The position numbers were made by a program, and so were the translations under genes. Shown here piece after piece: positions 36,792-48,757 of a stretch of 64,000 nucleotides of DNA (positions within the stretch are counted from its first letter, which is position 1; the number at the start of each line of letters is the position of its first letter). The notes under the pieces are model-generated. The model searched no databases. It was not told the DNA's origin and worked only from the letters and a program-made list of their open reading frames with translations. Origin of the DNA: Gordius sp. MW1 (Eukaryota; Nematomorpha; Gordioida; Gordea; Gordiidae); the NCBI GenBank assembly GCA_964036665.1, contig OZ038528.1, positions 23,609,245-23,673,244 on the forward strand, given 5' to 3'.

Positions 36792-36900
36792 TAGAGCCCT
36801 GCAAAATAAAATTTTTATGGCCCGATCCCGGTCCGAAATTTTTTACTCATACCCGACCCGAGCCCAGCCCTTTTTGAAATGTAAATTTATAAAATTTTGA
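36792..36900. repeat. Truncated hAT MITE, TAGAGCCCTGC end
   Basis: TAGAGCCCTGCAAAAT followed by CCCGATCCCGGTCCG. Same family as the complete element at 18649; the right end is missing. It lies within the gap of the Gypsy wreck. Confidence 0.6.
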
Positions 36901-37592
36901 AATCCACAATACCCAGCGGCATCTTTTATTTAATATAAAATTTTTCTGTCAACTGTAAACAGCCTACTCAGCTAAGGAATAAGTAAAAAGTTCAATAAAC
37001 CAATATTATAAACCTTCTAAAGTTGCATATGAATGACATGGGACTTTGAAGTCCATTTGGATGGGACTTCAAATCGATCAAAAAATTACAATTTAAAATT
37101 GTGTCTATATAGTCGCTTAAACATTACATAGAGTTTATTTTTTAATAGCTCCAATTTATTGCATTTTACTTTTAATATTTATACTTTTTTAATCTTAACA
37201 AAAATAACATTCATAAGTTAATCTAATAAACATATACAAATGGTGACTGTAAAACATTACAAAAGGACGTACTGTACTGTACCACATAGATAACAATCTA
37301 TAGACTTTTAAAATAGTAAATGAGATAAAAAATTTATTTACCACATTTCTGCAATATAATTTGGAAATGGCAGGGGGGCGGTGTATGATACTTTTTCATC
37401 ATTATGTTCTGAGTCCCCGCCCCCCGTATCTGTATTATGCTGTTTCTTCCTACTCATCATACTCATTCACTGCATTGCATGAGAGTATAACGTCCTGATA
37501 CATTTAGTACTAGAGGGATATAATAATTTATAAAGCTACATTTTTTTATATATAACCCTCGTACAGATCTCAAACCTTAACAGACTGGTGGT

Positions 37593-37776
37593 CATGGGCG
37601 TACGCAGGGGGGGGCAGGGGGGGGGGGCGGCTGCCCCCCCCCCCTAATTTATGAAAAAAAAAAATTTTTCAATGCAAAAACATTGAAAAATTAAAAAAAA
37701 TTATGTTCTGCCCCCCTCTAAATGAACTTTTGAACGTTTTGCCCCCCCCCTAATTCAAAACCTGCGTACGCCCATG
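37593..37776. mobile_element. Family B MITE, GTACGC variant
   Basis: CATGGGCGTACGCAGGGG and CCTGCGTACGCCCATG. Both ends carry GTACGC in place of GTAGCC, so the change is matched in the two arms. Long G and C runs inside. Confidence 0.8.
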
Positions 37777-38199
37777 CTGGTGGTTGTGGGTTACAGTTAT
37801 AGCGAACCTCATCTTTAAAATGATCATAACTTCAACACAAATAAAGTAACGCATACCAATTTTTAAATATAGTTTTAATAAAGCCTCTTTAGGTTTGTGT
37901 AAAAAATCATTTAAATAAAAATAGTAATATGAAAATTATATGCAATTTACTAATTCTTAAGAATATTATAAAAATTGAAATGCTAGTTTTATTTTTAATA
38001 AGTTAATTATTAAAAATTATAAAAAAAACATGCATTGACATTAAAATAAAAATTAGTTTTTGCAATAGCAATTGTCTGAGAGCACTATTAAAAATTTTCA
38101 TGGGACGCTAGCGTTTATTAAGTTTGCAATCAGCTCATAAACGTTAAATAAGTGTACTGTTTTTTCGCCATTTTTAAATGAGCCAAATAATGAAAGGAT

Positions 38200-38495
38200 A
38201 TATAGATTATAGTGATTTTGGTTAATTAAGGTGTATACATTTTAAAATATATATCATTTACACAATTTATCGTAATAAAAATTACTGTGAATGTAATGTT
38301 AAAGAAATTTAGTGCCATCTGTATTATATTAAATAATCATTTATTAACATTTGTTTTATTTATTAACTAATGAGAAAGGTAAATTGACTTTTTCTGTTTG
38401 AACAATGGGGGGGGGGCACTACAGAAAGACATGGGAGAATGTCAAATTCAAAATGGTGAATTTAATGGCATAGTATGATATGAGCAGTCTATGAA
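38200..38495. mobile_element. Family D element, left end unclear
   Basis: Shares 'attaactaatgagaaaggtaaattgact', 'caaaatggtga' and the right end ATGAGCAGTCTATG with the copy at 14889. It abuts the start of the integrase fragment. Confidence 0.5.
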
Positions 38496-39330
38496 TACAA
38501 CTGCCTATGGTGCCAAATATTTTGGGCCTCGCTCTGAATCAAAAACGAATTACGATTAAGTATCCAAAACATATCCTTTAAGTTAGAAGAAATGTCCATT
38601 CCAGGTTCGGACAGCGAGTCCTTTGCTACGTTAAGACGGGAAAGCCGAGACCAATTGCTCGCATTTGCGTCGAGAAATATTTGACCCTTGGCATCTGCGC
38701 CACAAACAAATTGATAACAAAATCGTATGTATGGCCTTCTGCAAATCAAGATGTGAAGAAATATAATAGATCTTGTTTAAAATGCCAACATGATAAAGGC
38801 TACAGATATACAATAACCAGTCCTGGCTATTTCACGGAACCAGTTGCCCGATTTCCCCACATACACGTCGACCTAGTAGCACCACTGCCTCTTCCAAATG
38901 GTTTACACATATTTAAAGGCAGTCGCTCGTTTTTCACATGGCCTATGGCTGTTCCTTTAAAAGAAACTTCCACCGAAGAGATCGTCAATAAACTGACTAA
39001 AAATTGGATAGCAAATTATATAGTTCCGACTACGGTTACCACATACAGCACATTTTCAAACTGGCTTGTTCAGAGAACTATCAAATATTTTAGGATGCGA
39101 GCACATAAAAACGACAGCTTACAATTCATCCACCAACGGATTCGTCGAACGTTTCTATACGCAGGTCAAAACCACTTAAAAGCCACTGAGCAAAGCGCTA
39201 CCGCTAGTTCTATTAGGAATTCGATCAACCTTAAAAGAAGATATTGGCAGGACTGCAGCAGAGTTGGTATATGATATAAACATATGCTTACCTAGATATT
39301 ACTTCTTAAGCCAGCAACCTAATCCACAAT
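38480..39330 (+). pseudogene. Ty3/Gypsy integrase pseudogene
   Basis: The zinc-binding region keeps SCLKCQHDKG. The core begins with RFPHIHVDLVAPLP, giving the first catalytic Asp, then FTWPMAVPL. The block that should hold the second Asp reads VPTTVTTYSTF, so that residue is lost. A frameshift near 39130 moves the rest (TNGFVERFYTQ, then LPLVLLGIRSTLKED and AAELVY) to another frame. The motifs are those of Gypsy, not BEL/Pao. Not functional. Confidence 0.85.
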
Positions 39331-39765
39331 TGCACCAATTTGTGATCAACTGACATAAACTATGTCGAAAATTCTATTTCCTTTGACAAGGAAATCAACA
39401 AAGTCAGGATCTGCTAAAAACCCCGTGTCATACTAAAACCGTCGACACTTCCTACGAGGGGCCTACAAAGTTCGAAAACGGGAATTAAAATACCTTGTTC
39501 TGGAAAGAAACAAACCATCTCTATTGATTGATTAAAACCTGGATACGTAATACCGGAAAAGTAACTTGTACTCTGCGAGAACAAATTACCAATTTCGGAG
39601 CAAGCCAAAGAAACACCAGAGCACGAAGACGCTCCAATAAGATCCACTCGGAGCGGGAGACGAGTCCATTGGCCTAAGAGACTCTGTCGGTACAATTGAA
39701 ACTAATAGAGGCCATACCAAGTTTCATCGATTTTCTCCCTATCAAACAATCTAATGGGGGAATAT

Positions 39766-40138
39766 TGTAGCATTTAGGCGACTTTGACGCCCCCCCCCTC
39801 TGTGAAAAACATTCGCTTAAGATTTTATTGTTAATAAAATTAAAATTTTATAATAGAGAGCGATTATATTTTTCTTTTACCATACGGCACTTCAATTGTT
39901 TTACCCCAAAGTTGCTCAAAAACAATGCATGATTTTATCTCTCTCATGCTAAGCTAAGCATATTGCAATTAAGACACGAATCAGGTGTGTGTATAGGCTG
40001 GGTGGGGTGTGTTTAGGTTGGAACGGGGTGGGTCAAGGTTGGAAGAGAGAACGTGTAGGAAAGAACGGAGTGTGTGTATCGTTCCGACTCCGAACATGAC
40101 ATAAAGATAAAGGTATATAAGATAGGCATATAACACAC
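39766..40138 (+). repeat. Probable 3' LTR of the Gypsy element, end unknown
   Basis: Begins TGTAGCATTTAGGCGAC right after the purine tract GGGGGAATA. GGTATATAAGATAG at about 40112 could be its TATA box. The right border is obscured by a family A MITE tip at 40139. Confidence 0.5.
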
Positions 40139-40213
40139 TAGTGTTGAAAACGGCTGGGTTTTCTTTGGTTGACCTTTGGTTTTAGTCGACTAAACATAAA
40201 CAGACAATGGTTG
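40139..40213. mobile_element. Family A MITE, left arm only
   Basis: TAGTGTTGAAAACGGCTGGG, GTTGACC, TTTTAGTCGACTAAACATAAAC, then the match stops. Confidence 0.6.
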
Positions 40214-40219
40214 TTAATC

Positions 40220-41530
40220 TATAGATGGGCCTATGATCATACATTAGGAATATTCAGATTATTTGTATATTAATAATTCTTCAATATTTTTTGATAATAA
40301 CAGCAAACTCTTTTTCCTTAATTTAAAACTATGAATCTATAAAAAAATTAAATGCATACTCAAAAATAATAATGATTTGAAATGAAATATAAAAATTGTA
40401 TTTAAATTTATCATCATATAAAAAAACATTTCAGGTTAACCTAACCTTAACTCCAGGCTTCAAGAAGGAATTTCAGGTTGATTTTGGGGATCAACCTTAG
40501 GTTTGGGAGTTGAAAAGACGTTAAAGGTTTTTTACAACCTAAACCAAATCCCTCAGTTTAGGATAGAAAAAATTTTTCAAATGCCTTTATTTGACAGCTT
40601 AGCATTAATAATACCATTTATTTAAATAATCTAAAAAAATATTATATGTCGTGGCTACAACACTTCACTTGCCGTGAAAAATCAAAAACTAAAAAAAAGT
40701 TTTATTATTACCTTCACATTTTTATGTGAATAAATTTTGAGTAAATATATATTGGAGCTTATACACGCAGAGTTAAAATACAATATGATAACTAATGGCC
40801 AATAACTTTAAAATTATTGTAATATGTTTAAATAAATATTAAATCAAAAAAGATATAAAGATTTTTTCTTTGGGACACGGTCAAAAAGGATATAAATACA
40901 TAAGAGACAAAAAATAAACGAATTTGATCATCATTAGTGGGTATCCCTCTCCCATTAACATCCCTGATTTAGAAACTCATGCCATGCAACCAGTAATTTA
41001 TTAAATGTATTATCTAAATTTTTGCATTAAAATAAAAGGTATGTTAAATCAGAATTTTTGTGTATTAGGGGCTAATTGTAACATTAATTTTTTAATTTTA
41101 TTAATTTATTTAACATTACGTTTTTTATTAGCTCTTGTATATAAATATTTATGTAATACATTAAAATGCAAAGGTAATAACTACATTTGATAAGTAGATA
41201 CATTATACTTATCCTCATTTTTTGATTAAATAATGACATCTGCTAAAATTAAAAATATAGATTTAATGTATAGAAAATGCAAGTATAAAAAATACAACAC
41301 ATTACACTATTTAAGAAGAATAATAATTTAATTTAAAACACTATATATATTACTTTCTAAGCGTAATAAATCTTTCAATATCTTTTTATATACAAACAAC
41401 TAAGGCTCACAAGACTATTGCTAATTTTTCAATAATTTATTTAAATAATATACATAATAAAATCATTACACCACCCATGTGGTAGACATTTATAAAGAAA
41501 TAATACTTAAATACAAATTTGTATTCTGTT
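40220..41530. other. FAM32A 3' flank, nothing recognised
   Basis: Very AT-rich and without convincing exons or repeat ends. Confidence 0.5.
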
Positions 41531-42088
41531 TTATTTAGTCCAGCTAACTTTTTGAATGTCATAATATTCAGATAAAGTATCAAGGTAACTATTAAACTCC
41601 TAGATAACATATAAATAACTATATAGCTGATATTGCTTACCTCAACACGTTGCCTGTGTGTCTTTTTGGCTTTATCTAAAGCTCTTTCATTCAGCTAAAT
41701 GGACATTAATTCAATAATCAAACCATTTAAAAATTACCATAGCCAATTGTCGTTCCTCAAAAACCTTTTCAGCTTTAGTTTTTTCAAAGGGCACAACTTT
41801 TATTTCTTCCTTTTTGCTTTTATCTAAATCCACATTTTTCAGCCTAATTATTAATAAAATTTTAAAGGATATTAAAATTTTAACTGAAAAGTATTATACC
41901 AATCTTATAAACAGAAAATAAATTATTTAAGTCATAAATTTAATAAATATTTTAAAAAAATGGGTAGGCAGGCATTTTATAAATAAATTGAGCAAATATA
42001 GTAATTAATACTTAGTTTTCTTGGTTTTTTTCTTTATATTTAACGTTCCCTTCTGATAAAAAATATCGACCTTATTTTCTGTACTCAT
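41531..42088 (-). CDS. FAM32A: FAM32A homologue, complete
   Basis: Four exons in transcript order: 42088-42012, 41843-41738, 41694-41641, 41599-41531, all GT/AG and all in phase. The product is 101 residues (112 in vertebrates). The N-terminus FYQKGTLNIKKK matches the VQKGPLKLKG block. The middle is Lys-rich. The C-terminus KKTHRQRVEEFNSYLDTLSE and YYDIQKVSWTK is almost identical to vertebrate FAM32A. In human cells it is a late spliceosome factor that helps exon ligation. Introns are 168, 43 and 41 nt. The stop codon overlaps AATAAA. Confidence is high because all junctions and both ends are accounted for. Confidence 0.95.
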
Positions 42089-42230
42089 TGTAGAAAATAT
42101 GACAATTGATTACACTTTTTCATAAACCCCCATTAAGCCCAAACTTAATTGCACTCCATAGCATAGACAATTACCATTTTCCGATCAACAAATGACCGGT
42201 ATTATGATGTCGTTGCTTACAATTAAACAG
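42089..42230. promoter_or_regulatory. Gap between FAM32A start and the SWIM gene remnant
   Basis: 142 bp separate the FAM32A start codon (minus) from the first SWIM-gene coding base I can place (plus). It must hold the FAM32A core promoter. No TATA box is clear. Confidence 0.35.
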
Positions 42231-43904
42231 CGCAATTCAAGAGGCTGTCTTATTTTCTGTAAACTCATGTGAATACAAATTTAGGGAAAAGCTAACCAAA
42301 TATGCTTTTAAAATTGTTTTGGAACAAATCAACTTATCAAAATGTTTGGATTTCTCACACATATCAGATAATAGTTTTCTAGTTAATGGGGAGCAATTTA
42401 ATATCACAGAAACCACATGCTCATGTGGCTTTCAAAGCAGCATATTGTTGCCTTGTTGTCACTTCTTTAAGGCAAGGAAATTTAACAACATTGAATACTT
42501 TGACACTAAATTATGCCCAGAGAGATGGGTAAAATCTGGGCCAATTAATGTGGATTCTGAAAATGAGGTTATCATTCAAATTGACAATGTGCCTACAATT
42601 GAAAGATCATTGTCCAAAAATACAAAAAATTCCAGACCATAACTTCAGAATTAAATTCCATAGCATGTGAGATGGATGATAAGTTGTTTGATATGTATCA
42701 GAGATCAGATTGCCCGGCCCGGCCCGCTGCCCGAACAGGCCCGGCCCGGCCCGTGGGCCCTGGTCGGACCGGGCAACTGTCATAAATTTTTATTTCCGGG
42801 CGGGCTCGGGCGGGCACGAAGAAGATAGGATTTGGACAATTCGGGCTTAATGAGATTTTTTAGATAGTGTATTTTTTTGTTACTTTTCATTAAATTGCAT
42901 ATGAAAATGCTAAAAAAATCGCCATCCGTCCCCAAGTTATTTTTACAATTTTTACCAGAACCCCTTTATTTCCATCAAGTCCCTAGCTAGGTTATGGAAA
43001 GGATTAAAATATTTATATTTATGCAGCCCTTTCATTGTTCGTAATTCGCATGTGCCGTCTATACATAGTACAAAATCGTCACGCCCAAATTGATACAACG
43101 CCTGAAAGTGTTATATTTCATTATAATATCATTTAATTTTTTTAACAAATAAAACAAGGCTTCTCCAATTCGCCTTTATTATTCCCTTATCACTCATCGC
43201 TATCGCAAAGCTCAAATATTTTAGAAAGACCAAATACTACATTTTTTGACCAATTATGATTAAAATTAAAATACAAAAGTTTCATTTGAAAAAATCATTC
43301 GACTTTTAAATATTGAAAGAATTTGAGGTCGCAAAATTTCGGGCCTAACAGGCAAATTTAATATTTCGGGCCGGGCATTTCGGGCAGCATTAATGTTTCG
43401 GGCGGGCTCGGGCGATCAATGAGGTTAGAGAATTGAACCGGGCCGGGTTCGGGCAGAAAATTCCTAACAAATCTGACCTCTGATATGTATTTCATTGGTA
43501 TTGAACATTTCAAAGCTAATAAGTTAGAACGTAGAGTCCCTGACATTTTCAGAATGGCTGCAAGTAACTTAAGTTTTATTGTTAATTTCATAATTAAGAT
43601 GTAGGCAATCCAACATAGTTACTAATAATTATGATCTTAGTAATTCTGAACAGCCTTTTCTAAAAAGTAATTAAATTTAAACTGTTGTAAACTTTTTAGG
43701 TTTTGAAAATAGATTTGAGTCTATTAAATTGCCTCCAAAGTTTAGGAAAGGCAATGGTAGATTGAAAAAGGACACTAGTAAATTAATATATATTAATTAT
43801 ATTATGCAATTTTTTTAGGTTTAATCTATAAGCAGAAAAGCAAACCTATTGAAGTGCAAAAAACTCTTCCACCTGTGTTAAAATTCCCAAATTTATTAAA
43901 ATGA
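42231..43904 (+). pseudogene. SWIM zinc-finger gene (ZSWIM3/MULE type), broken
   Basis: Coding pieces: 42231-42642, 42643-42698 continued at 43491-43576, a third exon at about 43701-43784, and a last exon 43820-43904 ending TGA. The first encodes KYAFKIVLEQI and the SWIM finger CSC(G)..PCCH (TTCSCGFQSSILLPCCHFFK), followed by ERWVKSG. Later pieces give DDKLFDMY, GIEHFKANKLERRVPD, LPPKFRKGNGRLKKD and QKTLPPVLKFPN, all typical of SWIM proteins derived from Mutator-like transposases. A stop with frame change occurs at 42640, and a 784-bp hAT MITE splits the second piece, so it looks inactivated. The 5' end with start codon was not found; FAM32A lies there on the other strand. Confidence 0.75.
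42699..43482. mobile_element. Non-autonomous hAT element, 784 bp, inside the SWIM gene
   Basis: Ends CAGAGATCAGATT and AAATCTGACCTCTG are inverted, with the duplication ATATGTAT at 42691-42698 and 43483-43490. Subterminal GGCCCGGCCCG arrays mark both ends. The coding sequence resumes on the far side in the frame it left (FDMY then FIGIEHF). Confidence 0.93.
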
Positions 43905-44009
43905 TGTATACATTTTGTTTTTGATATTATAATTTATGGTTAATAAAAGATGCATTTTATACTAAATTATTTATTACAGTCTTTTATCAATTTATTATTG
44001 TATTTATTA

Positions 44010-44345
44010 AAGGTCAGCTTTATCAATAAAGTTAAATAAGAACCTAGACAATACAATTCTCATTTTTATATTATATAGTGCAAAAACTCTTCCATCTGTG
44101 TTAAATTTACTAAAATGATCTATACATTTTTAATAAGGTCAGCTTTATCAATAAAGTTAAATAAGAACCTAGATATATATACAATTCTCATTTTTATATT
44201 ATATAGTGCAAAAACTCTTCCATCTGTGTTAAAATTTACTAAAATGATCTATACATTTTGAATAAGGTTAGCTTTATTAATAAAATTAAATAAGAACCTA
44301 GACATATATGCAATTCTCTTTTTTACATTATATAGTGCAAGACAT
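44010..44345. repeat. Tandem copies of the SWIM gene's last exon region
   Basis: Two further copies of 'gtgcaaaaactcttcca(t/c)ctgtgtt' and following sequence lie at 44080 and 44204, after the exon copy at 43855. Each is followed by CAGCTTTATCAATAAA. The spacing is about 125 bp. A stub TATATAGTGCAAG at 44330 ends the array. Confidence 0.8.
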
Positions 44346-46815
44346 TTAAATTTAATTGTTGATATTCATTTAACTTGAAACTTAAAAAAATTGCATAAAT
44401 TATTTTGCAAAATTAATTACATAAAACTTTGATTTGAATTCCAATATTTAGATAATTACATTACCTAAATTTTAGATTAAAACAACTTTAAGTAATTACA
44501 CACTTACTGTATGTTTTTTACATTTGTCATCCATGTTGTTTTACAAATGGCTATTCTTTACACGTAAACAAACAAATTACCGAACGTGCTCGTGATGGTA
44601 TTTATAAAAAACGCATTTTTCAAAAGGTTGCGCTTACTAAAATAAATGGTAGGTGTAGCCATGGCCCTAATAAAACAAATATGGGTCAAAGTAGCACAGA
44701 AAAAAGTAGCACAAATAATTAACAATTAAAACTTTTCATATAGTATATAGAAAACATTAGGATAATCAAAAAACATAAATTCATAGATATAATCTTACTT
44801 TTAATGCTTATTTATAATATCAAAAATAAATATCAAATTTTGATAAAATATGACGAAATTCGACGCTATTTCTGTGCTACTTTTACCGATTCCCAATAAA
44901 CCCATAGACCCGAACAGCTGATTTTTACTATTAAAATCATTCATACACCATTATGGCTGCCATCTTGTTGGAAAAACTAAATCACAGGTATATGTTTATG
45001 TATGCATCTCCACCATATAATATTTAAGAAAATAAATAAGAATATTAGCTTAATTTATAAATTAAAATAAAACAATAAATTATGTTGACTTCTACTGTTT
45101 GGTTACAATTTCCCACAAAATGGCGGTTTCTATACTTGCTGAAAAATGATCAGCAGTCTAGGTTTTATTAGTCTATGCTGCATTCCTTACCTCTTTGAAA
45201 TTTCCTATTGACCATCGTTTTCTAGATGACTAATACTTCAAATTTTTTACATAGTAAATTCAGTTCTTAAGCTTAATGCTATAGAAATTTTATGACACAC
45301 GATATCAAATAACCACTTAAAAAATACTTTAATTTTGACAATTAGCATTTAAAAATCTTATTATTAACTGCAATCACATCTATATAATAGCTTAGTAGGT
45401 AAATAAGGCTGAGGCACTTCCAAGGCCCAATGACATATATTATCACGTTATCTGATTGCCTTTTAAACAAAATGCAAGTTATAAATGGCACGTCATTATG
45501 TAATATCCATATATTTGATAAGTTTAGTATGAGTATTTACTTGAAAAAAGGAAGTTGATGGAAAATTGGTTTATTCGGTAATTTTTAAAGCGCTTTTATT
45601 CTTGCTAATAACAAGCTCACCAAACTTTAAATATCTATATGTTGGTGAAAACAGTTGCGATTTTACCTGTAGATGAAAAGAAAATGGATATTAAAGAAAT
45701 ATACAGCTTTATATAATTTTGCAATAAGAGAATAATCAGCGATATGAATAATGTCTATAATTTTTTAAGTATTCAAATTTCCATATTCCAAATCCAAAAT
45801 TCATGTTGTATTCGAATTGTGTAATAAGCGGTGTGAACCTGCGCTTAATACTTTATTTTGTATTCAGGGCGTGATTAATGATGCCCGTAAAATTTAGTTT
45901 TGACGGTGCCATATACTTCATCTTCTTTCTAGGACTGTCTATCACCTAGGCTGGTGGTTAATTCTTTCAACATTATTTCCATTTGTCTCTATATTTACAT
46001 AGACCTTTATTTATATTGTCCATTTTCATATCGTGCCTTTTTTCATAATTCTACGTAAGCTTGGGTCTTTCTATATATTCCTGCGAAATTTGTCTTTTTA
46101 ATTTTCTTTCCGGTATAGCTATCGTCCCTTCTTTCGATAGCCTTACCATCTTAGTTTTTGTTACGAGCTTTGTCTTCTTAATAGATGTTGTACCTATTTC
46201 GTCTTAATTCTTCATTTCGTTTATGTTTCTTTTAGCTTACTCCTAGCATCCATCTTAGCACTCATCTTCATGGATGCAAGTAGTGATGCGGAAAATCTTA
46301 GAAAAATCTCGATCCCGTATTGTCCTGTCTCGAAAATGCGAGACAAGACTTTGAAAAAATTGGGTCGAGATCGAGACGAGAATTTTGCCTCGAGACAAGA
46401 ACGATACGAGATTTTTTGGCGAGATTTCGGCTTTTAAATTTCTTAGTTGATCATTAGACTAATAACATAGTAAATTTATATGTGCATTTTTTGTTTTGCA
46501 ATTCACATTTAGGACGTTAATAAATTTATATAATAGGAATACTTTGGATATTAGGTAATTACCACAATCAAGTAGCTGCGTATAATTCAATTAATAATTT
46601 TAGCTCGTTGAATAAATATAAGTGGCCTCTAAGACATGCAAATAATTCAATATATTTTTTGTTAATTATATTAGCATTAGAATGTAATATAATCACAGAA
46701 ATTTAAAATGAATTTTGATAAAGTAGTAAATATTCTTAAGGCATCTTTATAATTTGCAATAATTACACCATCATCTCCGATGATAATATTCTATATTGGT
46801 GGCTATTTAATAAAT
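44346..46815. other. Intergenic, nothing firmly recognised
   Basis: AT-rich. 45150-45180 carries CAGCAGTCTA..AGTCTATG, a family D-like end. 46282-46440 is rich in TCTCG/CGAGA motifs and looks like one end of a transposon whose other end I did not find. Confidence 0.4.
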
Positions 46816-46819
46816 TCAA

Positions 46820-47008
46820 TTATATAAATTTGGCTACATCGGCTAAAGATTTGTAGAGCACCCCGGCAACTTCTCGGCCAGCTGAACCATTGCTTTCAAA
46901 TGCATTATAATAGATCATGAGACTACCAGGATAGTTTGAGCCTGAACTCATCACCTTTGAAATTTTCAAGTCATAAATTACATTATGCATTTGTTTTGCC
47001 ATTTGCAT
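46820..47008 (-). CDS. Possible exon with a SEA-like fold signature
   Basis: A 62-codon frame encodes KISKVMSSGSNYPGSLMIYY followed by a Ser/Gly stretch and GVLYKSLADVAKF. The order 'strand, YPGSL, strand, acidic turn, amphipathic helix' resembles the second half of a SEA domain, a module of cell-surface proteins. No partner exons were found within 2 kb, and the donor is not clear. It may be a real exon of an unplaced gene or chance. Confidence 0.3.
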   Translation of the reverse strand: MQMAKQMHNVIYDLKISKVMSSGSNYPGSLMIYYNAFESNGSAGREVAGVLYKSLADVAKFI

Positions 47009-47343
47009 TATCTTTCTTTCACATTATAAAGGTAAGGATGACAAGTGAACTCTAATCCACTGGATTTTTTATGCAATTTTGCAAAACACTAAAATATATG
47101 AGCATACGATTTATGTTGTAATAACACGTTCCCTCATCTCTCTCTTTCTGGATATATTCTATTCTCCCCATTAATCGCGTTAGAATATGAATTAATTATT
47201 ATCGCGTTGCATGTACGAAGGGATATTATTTTCCCCCAGTTCCCTTTTGTTATTGTATTACTCATATATTTTTTTAGGAATTAAGATTCGTATAAACTCT
47301 TTTTTGTAATTAAATATAATTTGAGTGAAATAAATCCTTCTTA

Positions 47344-47577
47344 TTGATTATACGGTGGATATATATGCCAATAACACCTCTCCCGACCTCATCTCTTCTT
47401 ACTTCGAGAAAGAAAGTGGAAAAATATAAATACCTTAGCAATATTATTTTTGTCTCAATAGTGGCCACTACCCTAAGTAATTTAGGTCCCGAGGGCAGCC
47501 AATTTTTTAATCAAATATCAAAATATATTACCTCCATTACACACGATCCCAATAAATTTTTTTTTAAATCAAGCTAA
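47344..47577 (+). pseudogene. Possible LINE reverse transcriptase C-terminal fragment
   Basis: Encodes VATTLSNLGPEGSQFFNQIS and then THDPNKFFF. This is like the post-RT block of some LINE proteins ('VATLG..GPE...F...L'). It is isolated: no RT core was found nearby. Confidence 0.3.
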
Positions 47578-47579
47578 AA

Positions 47580-48757
47580 ATCACCATGGAAATTGTAGAA
47601 TTTAATACAATCTCATGGCTCGATGCCAGCTCATTAATTCAATATATTTTAGCATGTATCATACATAATTAGTTGGAAATAAACCACCATTGCACATAAA
47701 AATACTTTTTCATTTAATTAGTTTCTTAATGAATAATAAGTCTATTTTTAATCTTTAAAGATAACCCTTTATTAATAAAATAATTTGTGGCTGACTTAAT
47801 AAAAAAATGAAATAAGTAAATATTTTGTGACATATTATGGTGCTTAATGTAAAAGTGCTTGCTATGCAATTACATATGTGCATTTTATTGAAAAGCTCAA
47901 AATTCGTATTCCTATCAATAACCATGCTAGTTTTATTAACGTTTATACAACGTTGTAATGTGTGCAACTAATAACTTATGTTGAAAATATTGATAAAAAG
48001 TATCCACTCATACCTTTTAGGTTTTCATAACATTATAATGAACATACAATAAATTCTCAGGAAACTGATAAAGGTTATTTCACAGGGAAACAACAATTTT
48101 CATAAATATTCATCTAAAAACCAATGCTAACTAGGGTCGCAGATAGTTCAAATATGCAAATTACAAATTTTCGCAATTTTTTTATATTTATATAATAATT
48201 CTAATAAATTAGGGGAAAAATTTAAATAGTATAAATTTTTTTTTATAAAAGTCGAGACATGTCGAGATGTCTTGCCCAGTATAACCAAATCGACAATGCA
48301 CATATTTATTCCGCGAACAAAAGATCACACAAACTAGAAAATTTTTAAATTCATATTTAGTCTCTATTTGATTATTTCATCTAAATTTATTATATATATA
48401 AGGTGTGTGATATACTTCACGTTTTTCTATACCTTTTTTATGTATAATAAAAGTTTTATTTTCTAAAATGAACTTTTGTATTTATAAAATTGTAGAAATC
48501 GAGATTAAAGTATTGGTTGTCACGAGTTTCCATTGATAGGCATTGGCACTTTTGGTCGAAGTTGTACAGTTCACAAACTTAAATATTTACTTTATTTTGA
48601 TGGTGACAAGCTTATAAATCAAGATCCTATTCCAGATTTACCCAGGTTTGCGAAATGTGGGTCTCCCGGGATTTATAAAGAATAACCGGGATACCTGTTA
48701 TATAGCGTGGTAAGTGAAATAAAAAATAGTCTTAAATTAATAGTAGAACAGACTGGC
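47580..48757. other. Intergenic, one exon-like stretch
   Basis: About 48506-48631 (+) reads HEFPLIGIGTFGRSCTVHKL and DGDKLINQDPIPDLPR, flanked by AG and GT. I do not recognise it. The rest is AT-rich without features. Confidence 0.3.

Larger units (their letters stand above)
35640..40138 (+). mobile_element. Wrecked Ty3/Gypsy LTR retrotransposon
   Basis: Pieces in the correct order are gag (about 35640-36480), protease end (about 36640-36765), integrase (about 38480-39330), the C-terminal tail with a TRSGRRVHWP-like block (to about 39700), a purine tract AATGGGGGAATA and a probable 3' LTR. Reverse transcriptase and RNase H are missing. The gap 36790-38200 holds a hAT fragment, a family B MITE and unassigned AT-rich DNA. 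No 5' LTR was found. It is dead in every part. Confidence 0.8.

Noticed and set aside
44953..44987. ATGGCTGCCATCTTGTTGG ending at a GT, as a first exon
   Set aside because: AAGATGGC/GCCATCTT strings recur in repeats throughout the window, and no downstream exon in phase was found.
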